A DNA stretch of 11,292 bases. Source: Clostridia bacterium. GTDB taxonomy: Bacteria > Bacillota_A > Clostridia > Christensenellales > Aristaeellaceae. Below the pieces are notes generated by a model. The model did no database searches. It saw only the letters and a list, made by a program, of their open reading frames with translations, and had not been told where the DNA came from. Location: contig JAFXMP010000175.1 of assembly GCA_017530275.1 (NCBI GenBank), positions 1 through 11,292 of the forward strand. The letters run 5' to 3'. Below, piece after piece: positions 1 to 6,812 of this stretch (position 1 is the first letter of the stretch; every line of letters starts with the position of its first letter). The translations under genes were made by a program, and so were the position numbers.

Positions 1-14
1 CGCAGGAGTGGGGT

Positions 15-58
15 CCAGGGGATTCAATCCCCTGGTGGGGTATGGGGTGAAACCCCAT
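15..58. repeat. GC-rich double palindrome, REP-like
   Basis: Two adjacent inverted repeats are visible. The first is CCAGGGGATT (15-24) against AATCCCCTGG (26-35), a perfect 10-bp match around one base. The second is ATGGGGT (42-48) against ACCCCAT (52-58) with a GAA loop. The pair lies downstream of the last gene of the minus-strand cluster and encodes nothing recognisable. Its layout resembles dispersed GC-rich intergenic repeats of Clostridia, but that is an impression and copy number cannot be seen here. It could also be part of the transcript's 3' end. Confidence 0.55.
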
Positions 59-92
59 CGCTCTCTTTCTTCGTCAAATCCCACTTTGCTCC

Positions 93-143
93 GCATCCTG
101 TCGAAGGGGCCGTTCCCGCCGCGCGGCCCTTTCGACAAGATGC
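93..143. repeat. Long intergenic stem-loop
   Basis: Arms 93-112 and 124-143 pair over 20 positions with one mismatch (98/138) and one G-T or A-C position (106/130), around an 11-base GC-rich loop. The core arms are GTCGAAGGGGCCG and CGGCCCTTTCGAC. It lies about 60 bases beyond the stop codon of the second binding-protein gene. It may stabilise the 3' end of the message or be part of a larger repeat covering 15-143. No U-tract follows on the minus strand, so it is not a classical intrinsic terminator. Confidence 0.55.
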
Positions 144-147
144 CGGA

Positions 148-169
148 GCTGCCGGATGATTCCGGCAGC
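148..169 (-). terminator. Hairpin after last gene, possible terminator
   Basis: A perfect 9-bp stem (148-156 with 161-169, GCTGCCGGA/TCCGGCAGC) encloses a 4-base loop, 30 bases downstream of the TAA at 200-202. Its position suits a transcript end. However, the sequence following it on the minus strand is TCCGGCATCTTG, with no run of T. It is therefore either a weak or factor-dependent terminator or an mRNA 3'-end protecting hairpin. Confidence 0.4.
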
Positions 170-199
170 CCCGGTGAAGTGTTGTATGTGAACGCGGAA

Positions 200-1831
200 T
201 TACCGGGCCATGAAGCGATCGTAAGCGCCCTGATAGGCGGCGATCAGGTCTTCGATGCCCATCTTCTGCAGCTGATCCATGTAGTTGTCGAAGTTGGTCA
301 GAGGTTCTTCGCCGCTGATGAACTTCTTGGTCATGTCAGCAATGTAGTCGTTGATGTCGTCCAACTGGGGAGCGGCTTTCTTCTGCTCGTCCACGCTCAG
401 CACGATGGCGGCAGGATATTCCAGACCGTTGTCGGCTTCGCCCCACAGCTTGGCAGACGCCACGAAGCGGGGTTCACGGGTAGCGGCCAGATAGTCGCCC
501 GCGCCCCAACGGGGGAAGGAAACGTGGCTCATGGAGTAGCGGTACTTATTGGCGAACACGCCGTCATAGAAGTTTTCAGTGATTTGGTTGGCCCATTCGG
601 TTTCATGCTTCACGCCGTTTTCGTCCACGGTGTAGGTGCCGTTGCCCTTGGTCCAGGCGGTATCTTCGCGGGAGGTCAGGATGGGATCGCCGTCCAGGAT
701 ACCCCAGGTGGTGCAGTTGGTGCCTTCTTCGGTGAACATGGTGTCGATCAGACGGGCAACGGCTTCAACGTTCTTGCAGTCCACAGAGATGCAGGTGCTG
801 TACTTGTCGCCGTAGCCGATGTCGTAGTCACCGGCGAACACGCGGCCCTGGGCGTCCTCGATCCAGGGGAAGGCCACGAAGTCAGCGTTGGGGTTCTTTT
901 CCAGAACCTGAGGCAGACGCTGCTCCCAATAGTTGCTCAGGCCCAGCCAGGAACCGGCCAGATCAGCGTAGATCGCGGCGTCCTTCACATCAGCGGAGGC
1001 CAGGGAACCGTTTTCGTCCCAAATATCCTTGATGAGACCTTCGGAATACCACTTATTCATGGTTTCCAGGAATGCCTTGTAATTCTGGCTGTATTCGCCG
1101 AAGCCAACCTTGCCGGTGTCGGGATCGATGTAAGCGCCGTTCAGGATGTCAAAGGCGGGCATGAAGTAGCGCAGGCCGCTCTGGCCGGCGTCGAAGGGGA
1201 TTTCATCCTGTTCGCCGTTGCCGTTGGGATCGAAATCCCGGAAGGCTTTCAGCATTTCATACCAGCCGTCGATGGTGGTGGGCAATTCTTCGATACCCAC
1301 GTTCTCCATCCAGTCCTTGCGGCCCTGGAGGCCCTGCCAGGTGGCGGAAACTCTTTCATCGGGGGTATTCAGGGGGTTGATGGGGGTGAAATACAGATAG
1401 CGGCCTTCGTCATCCTTCAGGGCTTTGGCCACGTCGGGATTGGCTTCCAGCAGGGCCTTGTAGTTGGGCATGTACTGGTCGATCACATCGTTCAGGGCGA
1501 TGATGATGCCATCGGCGTACAGCTGGGGCACGTCGCCCACATAATCGTACCGGTGTACCCACTGGATCACGTCCGGGTACTTGCCGCTGGACAGCATGGC
1601 CAGATACTGGGCCTTGATTTCGTCGCCGCTGCCGCAGACCACGGTCCATTCGATTTCCACGTCGGCCATCTCCTGGATCTTCAGCAGACCGACCAGTCCG
1701 GGATAGATGTAGGGTTCGTACTCGGCGGAGCCGCCGCGCACATAGTAGGTCACCTTGTCGGTGGCCAGGGCGGTGCTGCCCATCGCCAGCAGCATCATCA
1801 GAGCTAACACGAGAGCCACGATTTTCTTCAT
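200..1831 (-). CDS. Extracellular solute-binding protein, LplA-like CUT1 type
   Basis: This 543-residue protein should capture an oligosaccharide outside the membrane and deliver it to the permease pair encoded just upstream (1988-2929 and 3128-4027). An open frame continues upstream to 1918. The ATG at 1829-1831 is chosen because GGAGG lies 9 bases before it and a signal peptide starts there: MKK, a hydrophobic core, then ALA at residues 21-23 before TDK. The mature part has features of the long (about 500-550 aa) family 1 binding proteins found beside LplB/LplC permeases, including an acidic DPNGNGEQDEIPFD segment typical of these proteins. There is no lipobox cysteine near the cleavage site, which is odd for a Gram-positive binding protein. 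It ends in TAA and is the last gene before a hairpin-rich gap. The ligand cannot be read from sequence. Confidence 0.9.
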   Translation of the reverse strand: MKKIVALVLALMMLLAMGSTALATDKVTYYVRGGSAEYEPYIYPGLVGLLKIQEMADVEIEWTVVCGSGDEIKAQYLAMLSSGKYPDVIQWVHRYDYVGDVPQLYADGIIIALNDVIDQYMPNYKALLEANPDVAKALKDDEGRYLYFTPINPLNTPDERVSATWQGLQGRKDWMENVGIEELPTTIDGWYEMLKAFRDFDPNGNGEQDEIPFDAGQSGLRYFMPAFDILNGAYIDPDTGKVGFGEYSQNYKAFLETMNKWYSEGLIKDIWDENGSLASADVKDAAIYADLAGSWLGLSNYWEQRLPQVLEKNPNADFVAFPWIEDAQGRVFAGDYDIGYGDKYSTCISVDCKNVEAVARLIDTMFTEEGTNCTTWGILDGDPILTSREDTAWTKGNGTYTVDENGVKHETEWANQITENFYDGVFANKYRYSMSHVSFPRWGAGDYLAATREPRFVASAKLWGEADNGLEYPAAIVLSVDEQKKAAPQLDDINDYIADMTKKFISGEEPLTNFDNYMDQLQKMGIEDLIAAYQGAYDRFMAR

Positions 1832-1859
1832 ACGAGAAAACCTCCTTTTTAATATTTCC

Positions 1860-1876
1860 AGCGGCACACTGCCACT
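1860..1876 (-). other. Small 5'-leader hairpin
   Basis: AGCGGCA (1860-1866) can pair with TGCCACT (1870-1876) around a CAC loop, giving 7 pairs with one wobble. It lies about 15 bases upstream of the ribosome binding site (GGAGG, 1841-1845) of the binding-protein gene. It could separate expression of this gene from the permease upstream, but no function is shown. Confidence 0.3.
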
Positions 1877-1908
1877 TAGGAACAAGGTCAGGGGAAACGG
1901 TCTGATTC

Positions 1909-1929
1909 TATCCATCAATGATTTGGATA
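1909..1929. promoter_or_regulatory. Inverted repeat in 156-bp gap, possible operator
   Basis: TATCCA (1909-1914) and TGGATA (1924-1929) form an inverted repeat with a 9-base spacer inside the gap between the permease (ends 1988) and the binding-protein gene (starts 1831). A TAGAAT hexamer overlaps it on the minus strand and resembles a -10 box, but no acceptable -35 is found 16-18 bases upstream. A separate promoter for the highly needed binding protein is plausible in a gap of this size; this site is only a weak candidate. Confidence 0.2.
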
Positions 1930-1987
1930 ATTCTCTTCTGCGGGGATTTTTCCTTCCCTGCTTTACAAAAAAGTACAGGTTTCGCCT

Positions 1988-2929
1988 TCACATACCGGTC
2001 AGGCCGGAACGCTCCACGCCCTCCATGAACCGCCGCTGCAAAAACAGATAAGCAATCAAGATGGGGAGGATGCATAGGAAGGTGGCCGCCATGAGCATGG
2101 CTTCGTTGAACACGATGCCCTCCAATTCATTCATCTGGATCATGGTGTGGTTTTCCTGGTTCAGCAACGCGTACAGATTGGGCAAAACGCTGGGCAGCAT
2201 GCGATAGGCCGGAGCGGTGATGTATACGCCCGGTTCAAAGTAATCATTCCAGTGCCATACCAGAGAAAGCACGCTGCACACCAGCAGCGGAGCCTGGGCC
2301 ATGGGCAGCATGATGCGGGCGTAGGTGCGCAGCGGACCGCAACCGTCCACCCGGGCCGCTTCTTCCATTTCATAGGGCAGGCCCATGAAAAACTGCCGGA
2401 ACAGGAAGATAAAGAAGCCGCCGTTCAGGCCCATGCCGAAGAACGTTGGCACGATCAGGGGCAGAAAGGAATTGAGCCAGCCCCAGTCGGAGTACTGCTT
2501 ATACAGGGGGAAGATGATCACCTGGACCGGCACGATCATCATCAGGATCACCAGCATGAACAGGGGGCCTTTCAGCCTGAATCTATACCGGGCGAAGGCA
2601 TAGCCCGTGAGCGAGCAGGACAGGGTGTGGCCCAGCATAGCCGCGCCGCACACGATCACGTTGTTCCAGACGTAGGCGCGGAAGCGCATGCGCCTGAAAG
2701 CAATATCGTAATTGCTCCAGGTGGCTTGGGAAGGCAGCCACTTGACGGTAATGTTATACAGGTCGTCGTCCGTCATGAGGGATTTTACGATCATCGTGAT
2801 AAATGGGTAGAGGAAAATGAAGCTCAAGGCGCACAGCAGGAAATAAAAGCCCAATCGGATGACGAACGTTTTGGACAGGCGGGCCGCCTTGCTTTTCCTG
2901 TCGATGCGTTTGACCGCTGCCGTAGACAT
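1988..2929 (-). CDS. Carbohydrate ABC transporter permease, LplC/MalG type
   Basis: This 313-residue inner half of a CUT1 sugar importer has hydrophobic segments near residues 22-48, 88-112, 121-141, 153-180, 213-226 and 275-297, matching the six-helix MalG plan. The cytoplasmic EAA loop that docks the ATPase is clear at about 190-212: EAARVDG followed by LPM. The family usually has a G about 10 residues after the EAA start, and the gene keeps the EAA...DG core. The start is ATG at 2927-2929, with GGAGGGAGG 7 bases upstream. It follows its partner permease after a 198-base structured gap and precedes the binding-protein gene by 156 bases. The closest known style is the LplB/LplC/YtcP group linked to complex oligosaccharides. 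The C-terminus RRFMEGVE fits the usual tail. Confidence 0.93.
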   Translation of the reverse strand: MSTAAVKRIDRKSKAARLSKTFVIRLGFYFLLCALSFIFLYPFITMIVKSLMTDDDLYNITVKWLPSQATWSNYDIAFRRMRFRAYVWNNVIVCGAAMLGHTLSCSLTGYAFARYRFRLKGPLFMLVILMMIVPVQVIIFPLYKQYSDWGWLNSFLPLIVPTFFGMGLNGGFFIFLFRQFFMGLPYEMEEAARVDGCGPLRTYARIMLPMAQAPLLVCSVLSLVWHWNDYFEPGVYITAPAYRMLPSVLPNLYALLNQENHTMIQMNELEGIVFNEAMLMAATFLCILPILIAYLFLQRRFMEGVERSGLTGM

Positions 2930-2944
2930 TGTTTTTCCTCCCTC

Positions 2945-3121
2945 CTTAACGCTCGCCGCTTATCCATTCGGAAGCGGCGAGACACTCCGCATCCTCAATC
3001 AGCGCAACTCCGCACAGCGGAGATTGCTTGTTTCGGCTGATCTCGCACCCGATGATATTTCCGCCACAGGCGGTCATCGGGTGTTCGGCCGACCGCGCTT
3101 TGCGCTGGCCGCCTCGTTAAG
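2945..3121. repeat. Multi-hairpin intergenic element with terminal inverted repeats
   Basis: The element fills most of the gap between the two permeases. CTTAACG (2945-2951) and CGTTAAG (3115-3121) are perfect terminal inverted repeats. Four stem-loops lie inside. Arms 2952-2961 and 2972-2981 form a perfect 10-bp stem. ATCAGC (2998-3003) and GCTGAT (3036-3041) enclose CTCCGC/GCGGAG (3008-3013, 3017-3022). CACCCGATGA (3046-3055) and TCATCGGGTG (3074-3083) enclose CCGCC/GGCGG (3061-3065, 3069-3073). CGGCC (3086-3090) and GGCCG (3107-3111) enclose GCGC/GCGC. Two loops are the same ACA. One end merges with the next gene's ribosome binding site. It could be a non-autonomous insertion or a structured intercistronic RNA. 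No protein is encoded. Confidence 0.65.
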
Positions 3122-3127
3122 CTGTAG

Positions 3128-4027
3128 TTAATTTTTGCTGCCGGAATCGTACACGTGCCTGCGCATCAAAAGGATACAGGCAAGGCAAAGGATCAGGGCG
3201 AACACGAAGTAGACCCAGCTCATGGCAGCTGCGTTTTCGTACATTTGGTTGGTAAAATTCATTTTATAGATGTAATCCACCATGGGGTTGGTGCCGTCGG
3301 TAAAGAACGCCACAATCGTGTACACCATGTTCATCAGAATGATGGGCGTGATCATGGGCAGGGTGATCTTCCAGAACATTTCCCATTCCGTAGCCCCGTC
3401 CACCTTGGCCGCTTCATACAAAGAACTGGAAATGCCCTGCAGGCCCGCCAGGAACAGCACGATCTGCACGCCGCTTTTCCACAGCACCACGGTGATCCTG
3501 TCCAGAAAACCTTGCACCACGTCCGTGATGCTGGGGCCGATCAGTTCCGCAATGAGCTTGGGCACCATGATGCCGGTCGTGATGGTAGTGCCGTCCACTC
3601 CCATGCCCAGCAGCTGCTTCATGATATAGCCGCTTCCCAGCAGTACTGGAATGAAGAACACCGTGCGGAAAAAACCGCGACCCACCATTTTCCGGTTGAT
3701 GAGAATCGCGATGATCAGCGAAAACACCATGCACAGCGGCGTGTTCAGCAGCGTATCGGTCACTACCTGCAGGAAGATGGACACAAAATTGATGTCAAAG
3801 AAAAAGATGTACTCATAATTTGTCAGGCCCACCCATTCCGTGATCAGGCCCTTGAAGGATACGATCTTGGAAAAGGACAGCCGCACGGATGTGAATATGG
3901 GATAGGCGAAGAAAACACAGATGCCGATCAGCCACGGAATGAGAAAGATATACGCTTCCAGCGACCGCCTGCTGTCGATGCCCAGCCGCTTATGCTTCCG
4001 AGCGGGGGACGCGCTTTTCACAGACAC
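3128..4027 (-). CDS. Sugar ABC transporter permease, LplB/MalF type
   Basis: This 299-residue MalF-type permease pairs with the gene at 1988-2929. Hydrophobic segments lie near residues 24-44, 83-111, 120-140, 180-198, 226-243 and 269-288. The EAA loop is at about 205-227 (EAAKVDG, then LPM). The leader RSLEAYIFLIPWLIG is typical of the LplB group. The frame is open to a GTG at 4034-4036, but that codon overlaps the ribosome binding site itself. The GTG at 4025-4027, 8 bases after GGAGG, is the better start; a further GTG at 4019-4021 is also possible. It begins 22 bases after the DUF5696 stop, so the two are probably co-transcribed. It ends in TAA, six bases before the structured element. 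Substrate is unknown, but an oligosaccharide is expected. Confidence 0.93.
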   Translation of the reverse strand: MSVKSASPARKHKRLGIDSRRSLEAYIFLIPWLIGICVFFAYPIFTSVRLSFSKIVSFKGLITEWVGLTNYEYIFFFDINFVSIFLQVVTDTLLNTPLCMVFSLIIAILINRKMVGRGFFRTVFFIPVLLGSGYIMKQLLGMGVDGTTITTGIMVPKLIAELIGPSITDVVQGFLDRITVVLWKSGVQIVLFLAGLQGISSSLYEAAKVDGATEWEMFWKITLPMITPIILMNMVYTIVAFFTDGTNPMVDYIYKMNFTNQMYENAAAMSWVYFVFALILCLACILLMRRHVYDSGSKN

Positions 4028-4035
4028 CGGCTGCA

Positions 4036-4043
4036 CCTCCTTT
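4036..4043 (-). promoter_or_regulatory. Ribosome binding site deciding the LplB-like start
   Basis: The minus strand reads AAAGGAGG here. A GTG in the permease frame (4034-4036) shares its first base with this site and cannot be served by it. The in-frame GTG at 4025-4027 lies 8 bases away, the normal distance. This moves the start by three codons. Confidence 0.7.
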
Positions 4044-4048
4044 TTAGA

Positions 4049-5875
4049 TCAAACAACCAGCCAGCTTTGGGGGGCGATTTCAACACCGTCCACTTGGGCG
4101 GCCTCTTGGGCGTAATTGACGTACACGATTCCGCCGTTTTCGTAGGTCACCTTCACCAGCGTGTCGTTCAGACGTTCGTGGCGGGTGATGCACACGCCGC
4201 ACAACTCGGAAAGCGGCCCTTCCGTGAATTGCTTTGCAGCCCAGGAAACCCTTTCCAGCCAGGCGGTATATTCAGCGGAAAACAGGATCTGATAATCGGT
4301 ATACATCAGTTCTTCCGTGTTGCCATAAGTGAGTTCAAAGTAGGGCACATAGCCCATTTCCACCCAGCGAAGCACTTCCCTTTCCAAATCGCTGCTTAGG
4401 TTCCCAGGTTTCGGCGCGTATTCCACCAGGCCGTGGAGAGCGATTTGATAGAAGGGCACGGCTTTCGTAGTGGTCTGATAACCAAAGTCTTTATAAGGCA
4501 CATTGGTAAAGAAATCCGCGTGTCCCAGCAGGCAGGCGTTGCCGCCCTCCGTTTCCGCCGTGCCGAAAGCATCCTTCGCCTCGTCCAGCATGGCCCGGTA
4601 TATTTCCAAAGCCTGCGCCGCCGTCGCATACCGTCGAGAGCCGTAATTGTAGCTCACATACTGGCCCATGCGCTCAAAACGCACGCCGTTCAGGGCAAAG
4701 CTCTGGGCTTTTTTCAAAAACTGATCGAATTTTTCCTTGGCTACGTCGGGGCTGAGCATGAACACCGTTTCCTCCCGGTCGGTGAGGATCGTGTGATTGC
4801 CGGTGTACACTACGTCGTTTCGGTGAGAATAGCCTCCCTGATCGGACTTGGCTTCCAGGAAATTGGCGGTAAGGGAAACCGTCGCGTCGATTTCCTGGGC
4901 GGTTTTTATCAGCGCTTCCAATCCTTTGTCGTTTCCAACCGCGCCGCTGATGGGGAAATGATCCGGCGTTTTGCCGTAACTTCCGGCGGTCCAACCCTTG
5001 ATGGACGCCCGGATGCTTTTGACGCCCGCCTGATCCAGGGCCGTTAAGATTTCCTCCGCCTGATTCAGGTTGGTCACGGTGCGGGGCGTATCGAACAGCA
5101 GTCCTTCCTCAGGCGCGCTCATGAACAGGTCGATGGCCACGGAGGGCTGATGCTCACTCCGGGCCACCATGCCACTGCTCAGCAGATAATCCCGCCACTG
5201 ACAGGCCATGACGCTGTAATCGGGGTTTTCTTCTTCCAGGAACAGGATGCGCACCTGATAATCCGTTTCGATATCGTCCTTGTCGAACACCTTGATATCA
5301 CGGGTGGTGACGCGCTTATCGTCGAAGGACCGGCGATACTGGAAATTGGCGAACAGGTAATTGATGCCGATGATGTTGTTGGAGCTGTTCAGGGAAATGC
5401 GGCTGGTTTCCGCCCCGGTTTCAATAATGGCAAGCAGTCCCCGGCCTTCACGGTTCACGCCGAACACGGGCATCAGCACCTGCGGCGCTTCCTGGGAAAA
5501 CATATCCAGCAGCGCGGGCTGCTTCTGATAATCGCCATACACGGAATAGAGGCGGGTGGATTCCTTATAATGGGCGTTATCCTGAAACTCCATCACCGCG
5601 CCGCAACCATCCGGGTAGAAGAAAAATCCTTCGGCCTGATCGGTTGCGGAAAAGAGGAAGGGCAGCATGTCCACACTCACCAGGGAAAAGCCCCCGTCCT
5701 CCCGGATACCGCTGTAAGGCACACGAGCGACCAAGCTATTGCCCTCCAGCAGGAATTCCGCCTGCAGTCCAATCTGGTAGGTTCCAAAGTAATAGGTCAG
5801 CCGCACGCCGTTTTCGATCAGCTCGTAAGACGCCTCCAGTTGTTTTTCCCCTTTCAGGCTCTGGTTGTTCACCAC
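4049..5875 (-). CDS. DUF5696 protein, C-terminal main part after internal stop
   Basis: This is the bulk of a DUF5696-family protein, up to 608 residues from the first in-frame GTG. The family is known beside CUT1 transporters and has no established activity. Residues 1-215 look like an all-beta region (YPDGCGAVMEF near 87-97). Residues 245-545 look like a (beta/alpha)8 barrel, with strand-like segments such as VSLTANFLEA and NGVRFERMG. A short beta tail follows (VKVTYENGGIVYVNY). This beta-sandwich, barrel, beta-tail order resembles several glycoside hydrolases, so a sugar-binding or hydrolytic role is inferred. The reading frame is the same as the upstream signal-peptide fragment (5888-6163), separated only by TAA at 5888-5890 and four codons. 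No ribosome binding site precedes GTG 5873-5875, so independent translation is doubtful. It is probably one gene broken by a nonsense change. Confidence 0.8.
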   Translation of the reverse strand: MVNNQSLKGEKQLEASYELIENGVRLTYYFGTYQIGLQAEFLLEGNSLVARVPYSGIREDGGFSLVSVDMLPFLFSATDQAEGFFFYPDGCGAVMEFQDNAHYKESTRLYSVYGDYQKQPALLDMFSQEAPQVLMPVFGVNREGRGLLAIIETGAETSRISLNSSNNIIGINYLFANFQYRRSFDDKRVTTRDIKVFDKDDIETDYQVRILFLEEENPDYSVMACQWRDYLLSSGMVARSEHQPSVAIDLFMSAPEEGLLFDTPRTVTNLNQAEEILTALDQAGVKSIRASIKGWTAGSYGKTPDHFPISGAVGNDKGLEALIKTAQEIDATVSLTANFLEAKSDQGGYSHRNDVVYTGNHTILTDREETVFMLSPDVAKEKFDQFLKKAQSFALNGVRFERMGQYVSYNYGSRRYATAAQALEIYRAMLDEAKDAFGTAETEGGNACLLGHADFFTNVPYKDFGYQTTTKAVPFYQIALHGLVEYAPKPGNLSSDLEREVLRWVEMGYVPYFELTYGNTEELMYTDYQILFSAEYTAWLERVSWAAKQFTEGPLSELCGVCITRHERLNDTLVKVTYENGGIVYVNYAQEAAQVDGVEIAPQSWLVV

Positions 5876-5887
5876 ACCCAGGCCGGT

Positions 5888-6163
5888 TTACAGGTTGGTG
5901 CAGTTCACGGCCAGCAGGGAGGTGATTCTTTTCTGCTGGGCGGGGATGATCTTCATGCCCTCCGCCGTAGGGCCGTTCATGGTGGAGGACCAGGTTTTCC
6001 CGGTGAAAGCATCTTCGATATCGATGCGGCATAAGTCCCCGTACACATACAGGGACAGCCTGTCGTTTTGCGCCGCAAGGGTCCTTTCTTCTCCTGCGTC
6101 CTCCGCCAGGGCGGGAATCGTCAGCAGCAGGCAGGCAAGGAATAGCAAAAGGATCTTTTTCAC
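5888..6163 (-). pseudogene. DUF5696 N-terminal fragment with signal peptide, truncated by TAA
   Basis: The fragment encodes 91 residues from a GTG (6161-6163) preceded at 7 bases by AAGGAGG. It starts with a clear signal peptide (MKK, hydrophobic core, ALA at residues 18-20), then a beta-rich stretch with GDLCRIDIEDAFTGKTWSST, which matches the usual DUF5696 N-terminus (a hydrophobic repeat ending in KTWSS). It stops at TAA 5888-5890. Translation past this codon, in the same frame, continues TGLGVVNNQSLKG and then the whole DUF5696 body. The combined product would be about 704 residues, secreted or surface-located. Either the gene is inactivated, or the base is a sequencing error, or the codon is read through. 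It follows the Yip1 gene at 16 bases, in the same transcription unit. Confidence 0.7.
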
Positions 6164-6179
6164 GCCGCTTCCTCCTTCC

Positions 6180-6812
6180 CTACATGCGGTAGATGATTTC
6201 GTAATACACTTCGCGGATCATGGTCACAAATTGAGAGCTGATGGTGAACAGCAGCACGATGGTGGCCCAGATGACCGCCATGGTGAATACTGTCAAAAGC
6301 ACAACTAGCAGCGTCTTTGCCACGCTGTACTCGTTCATTTCCTTGAGGCCGACGATCATGAGCAGGATCACCCAACATAGCAGCCCGCCGGTCATGACGC
6401 CGTACAGGCCGGCCTGGCCCCCATCCATGATCCGGGAGAGAAGCACCGAAGGAACCGTGAATACCACGTAGGGCACCAGGGTCAGCGTGTTATACAGCAT
6501 GGCTTCCCCGATCTTGGTAGCCCCGTCCAGGATGGTGGTCATGGCGTAGGAAGCTAAGATCCACGTCAGCACCGGCACGAACAGCTTGCCGATCTCCAGC
6601 GCCAGGTTTGCCTTGCGCACGGAAACGGTCGCCAGGGGGTAATGGGTGAAGTAGATGGAAAAAATGCTCACGCCCAGGGCCAGGATCAGCAGCGCCAGTA
6701 CCAGGACCGCACCCATCTTCTTAAAGGAAGCGTCCCCGCGCTGTTTTTTGATGTACTCACTGACCACAATGGGATGGAACAGCATCATGACACACAGCTT
6801 GAGGCCCGTCAT
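6180..6812 (-). CDS. Yip1-family integral membrane protein
   Basis: This 210-residue protein has about five hydrophobic helices (near 33-53, 76-93, 105-127, 137-157 and 165-191), the usual number for the YIP1 domain. Its N-terminus LMFHP-like segment (MLFHPIVVSEYIKKQRGDASFKK) is cytoplasmic in style, and DGATKIGEAMLYNT followed by LVPYVVF matches the family's conserved loop between helices 2 and 3. Bacterial Yip1 proteins are of unknown function; those beside sugar ABC transporters may organise or stabilise membrane complexes, which is inference. The ATG (6810-6812) overlaps the TGA of the NHL/TPR gene as ATGA, so the two are probably translationally coupled and may interact. A GGGGAGGGG site lies 6 bases upstream of the ATG. 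It ends in TAG. Confidence 0.85.
   Translation of the reverse strand: MTGLKLCVMMLFHPIVVSEYIKKQRGDASFKKMGAVLVLALLILALGVSIFSIYFTHYPLATVSVRKANLALEIGKLFVPVLTWILASYAMTTILDGATKIGEAMLYNTLTLVPYVVFTVPSVLLSRIMDGGQAGLYGVMTGGLLCWVILLMIVGLKEMNEYSVAKTLLVVLLTVFTMAVIWATIVLLFTISSQFVTMIREVYYEIIYRM

Noticed and set aside
8..1807. A 599-codon open frame on the plus strand opposite the second binding protein
   Set aside because: It is the antisense shadow of a GC-rich gene. It lacks a signal, domain or ribosome binding site, and its composition (G, V, H and Q rich) is typical of reversed codons.
1832..1918. Upstream extension of the second binding protein by 29 residues
   Set aside because: The extension would place the signal peptide internally, and the ribosome binding site at 1841-1845 sits directly before the shorter start.
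2945..3121. CRISPR array or tRNA-like element
   Set aside because: The stems are different from one another with no regular repeat-spacer period, and no cloverleaf with anticodon arm can be drawn.
4028..4036. GTG at 4034-4036 as start of the LplB-like permease
   Set aside because: It overlaps its own ribosome binding site. The GTG at 4025-4027 has normal spacing.
3155..4399. A 414-codon plus-strand open frame across two genes
   Set aside because: It runs antisense over the LplB-like permease and the DUF5696 end, is rich in H and Q, and has no recognisable motif.
5888..5890. Alternative genetic code reading TAA as sense
   Set aside because: Several other genes in the window end in TAA (200, 3128, 8270, 10330), so TAA is a normal stop here.
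5150..6034. A 294-codon plus-strand open frame across the split DUF5696 gene
   Set aside because: It is antisense to a well-supported gene and shows no family features, so it does not explain the internal stop.
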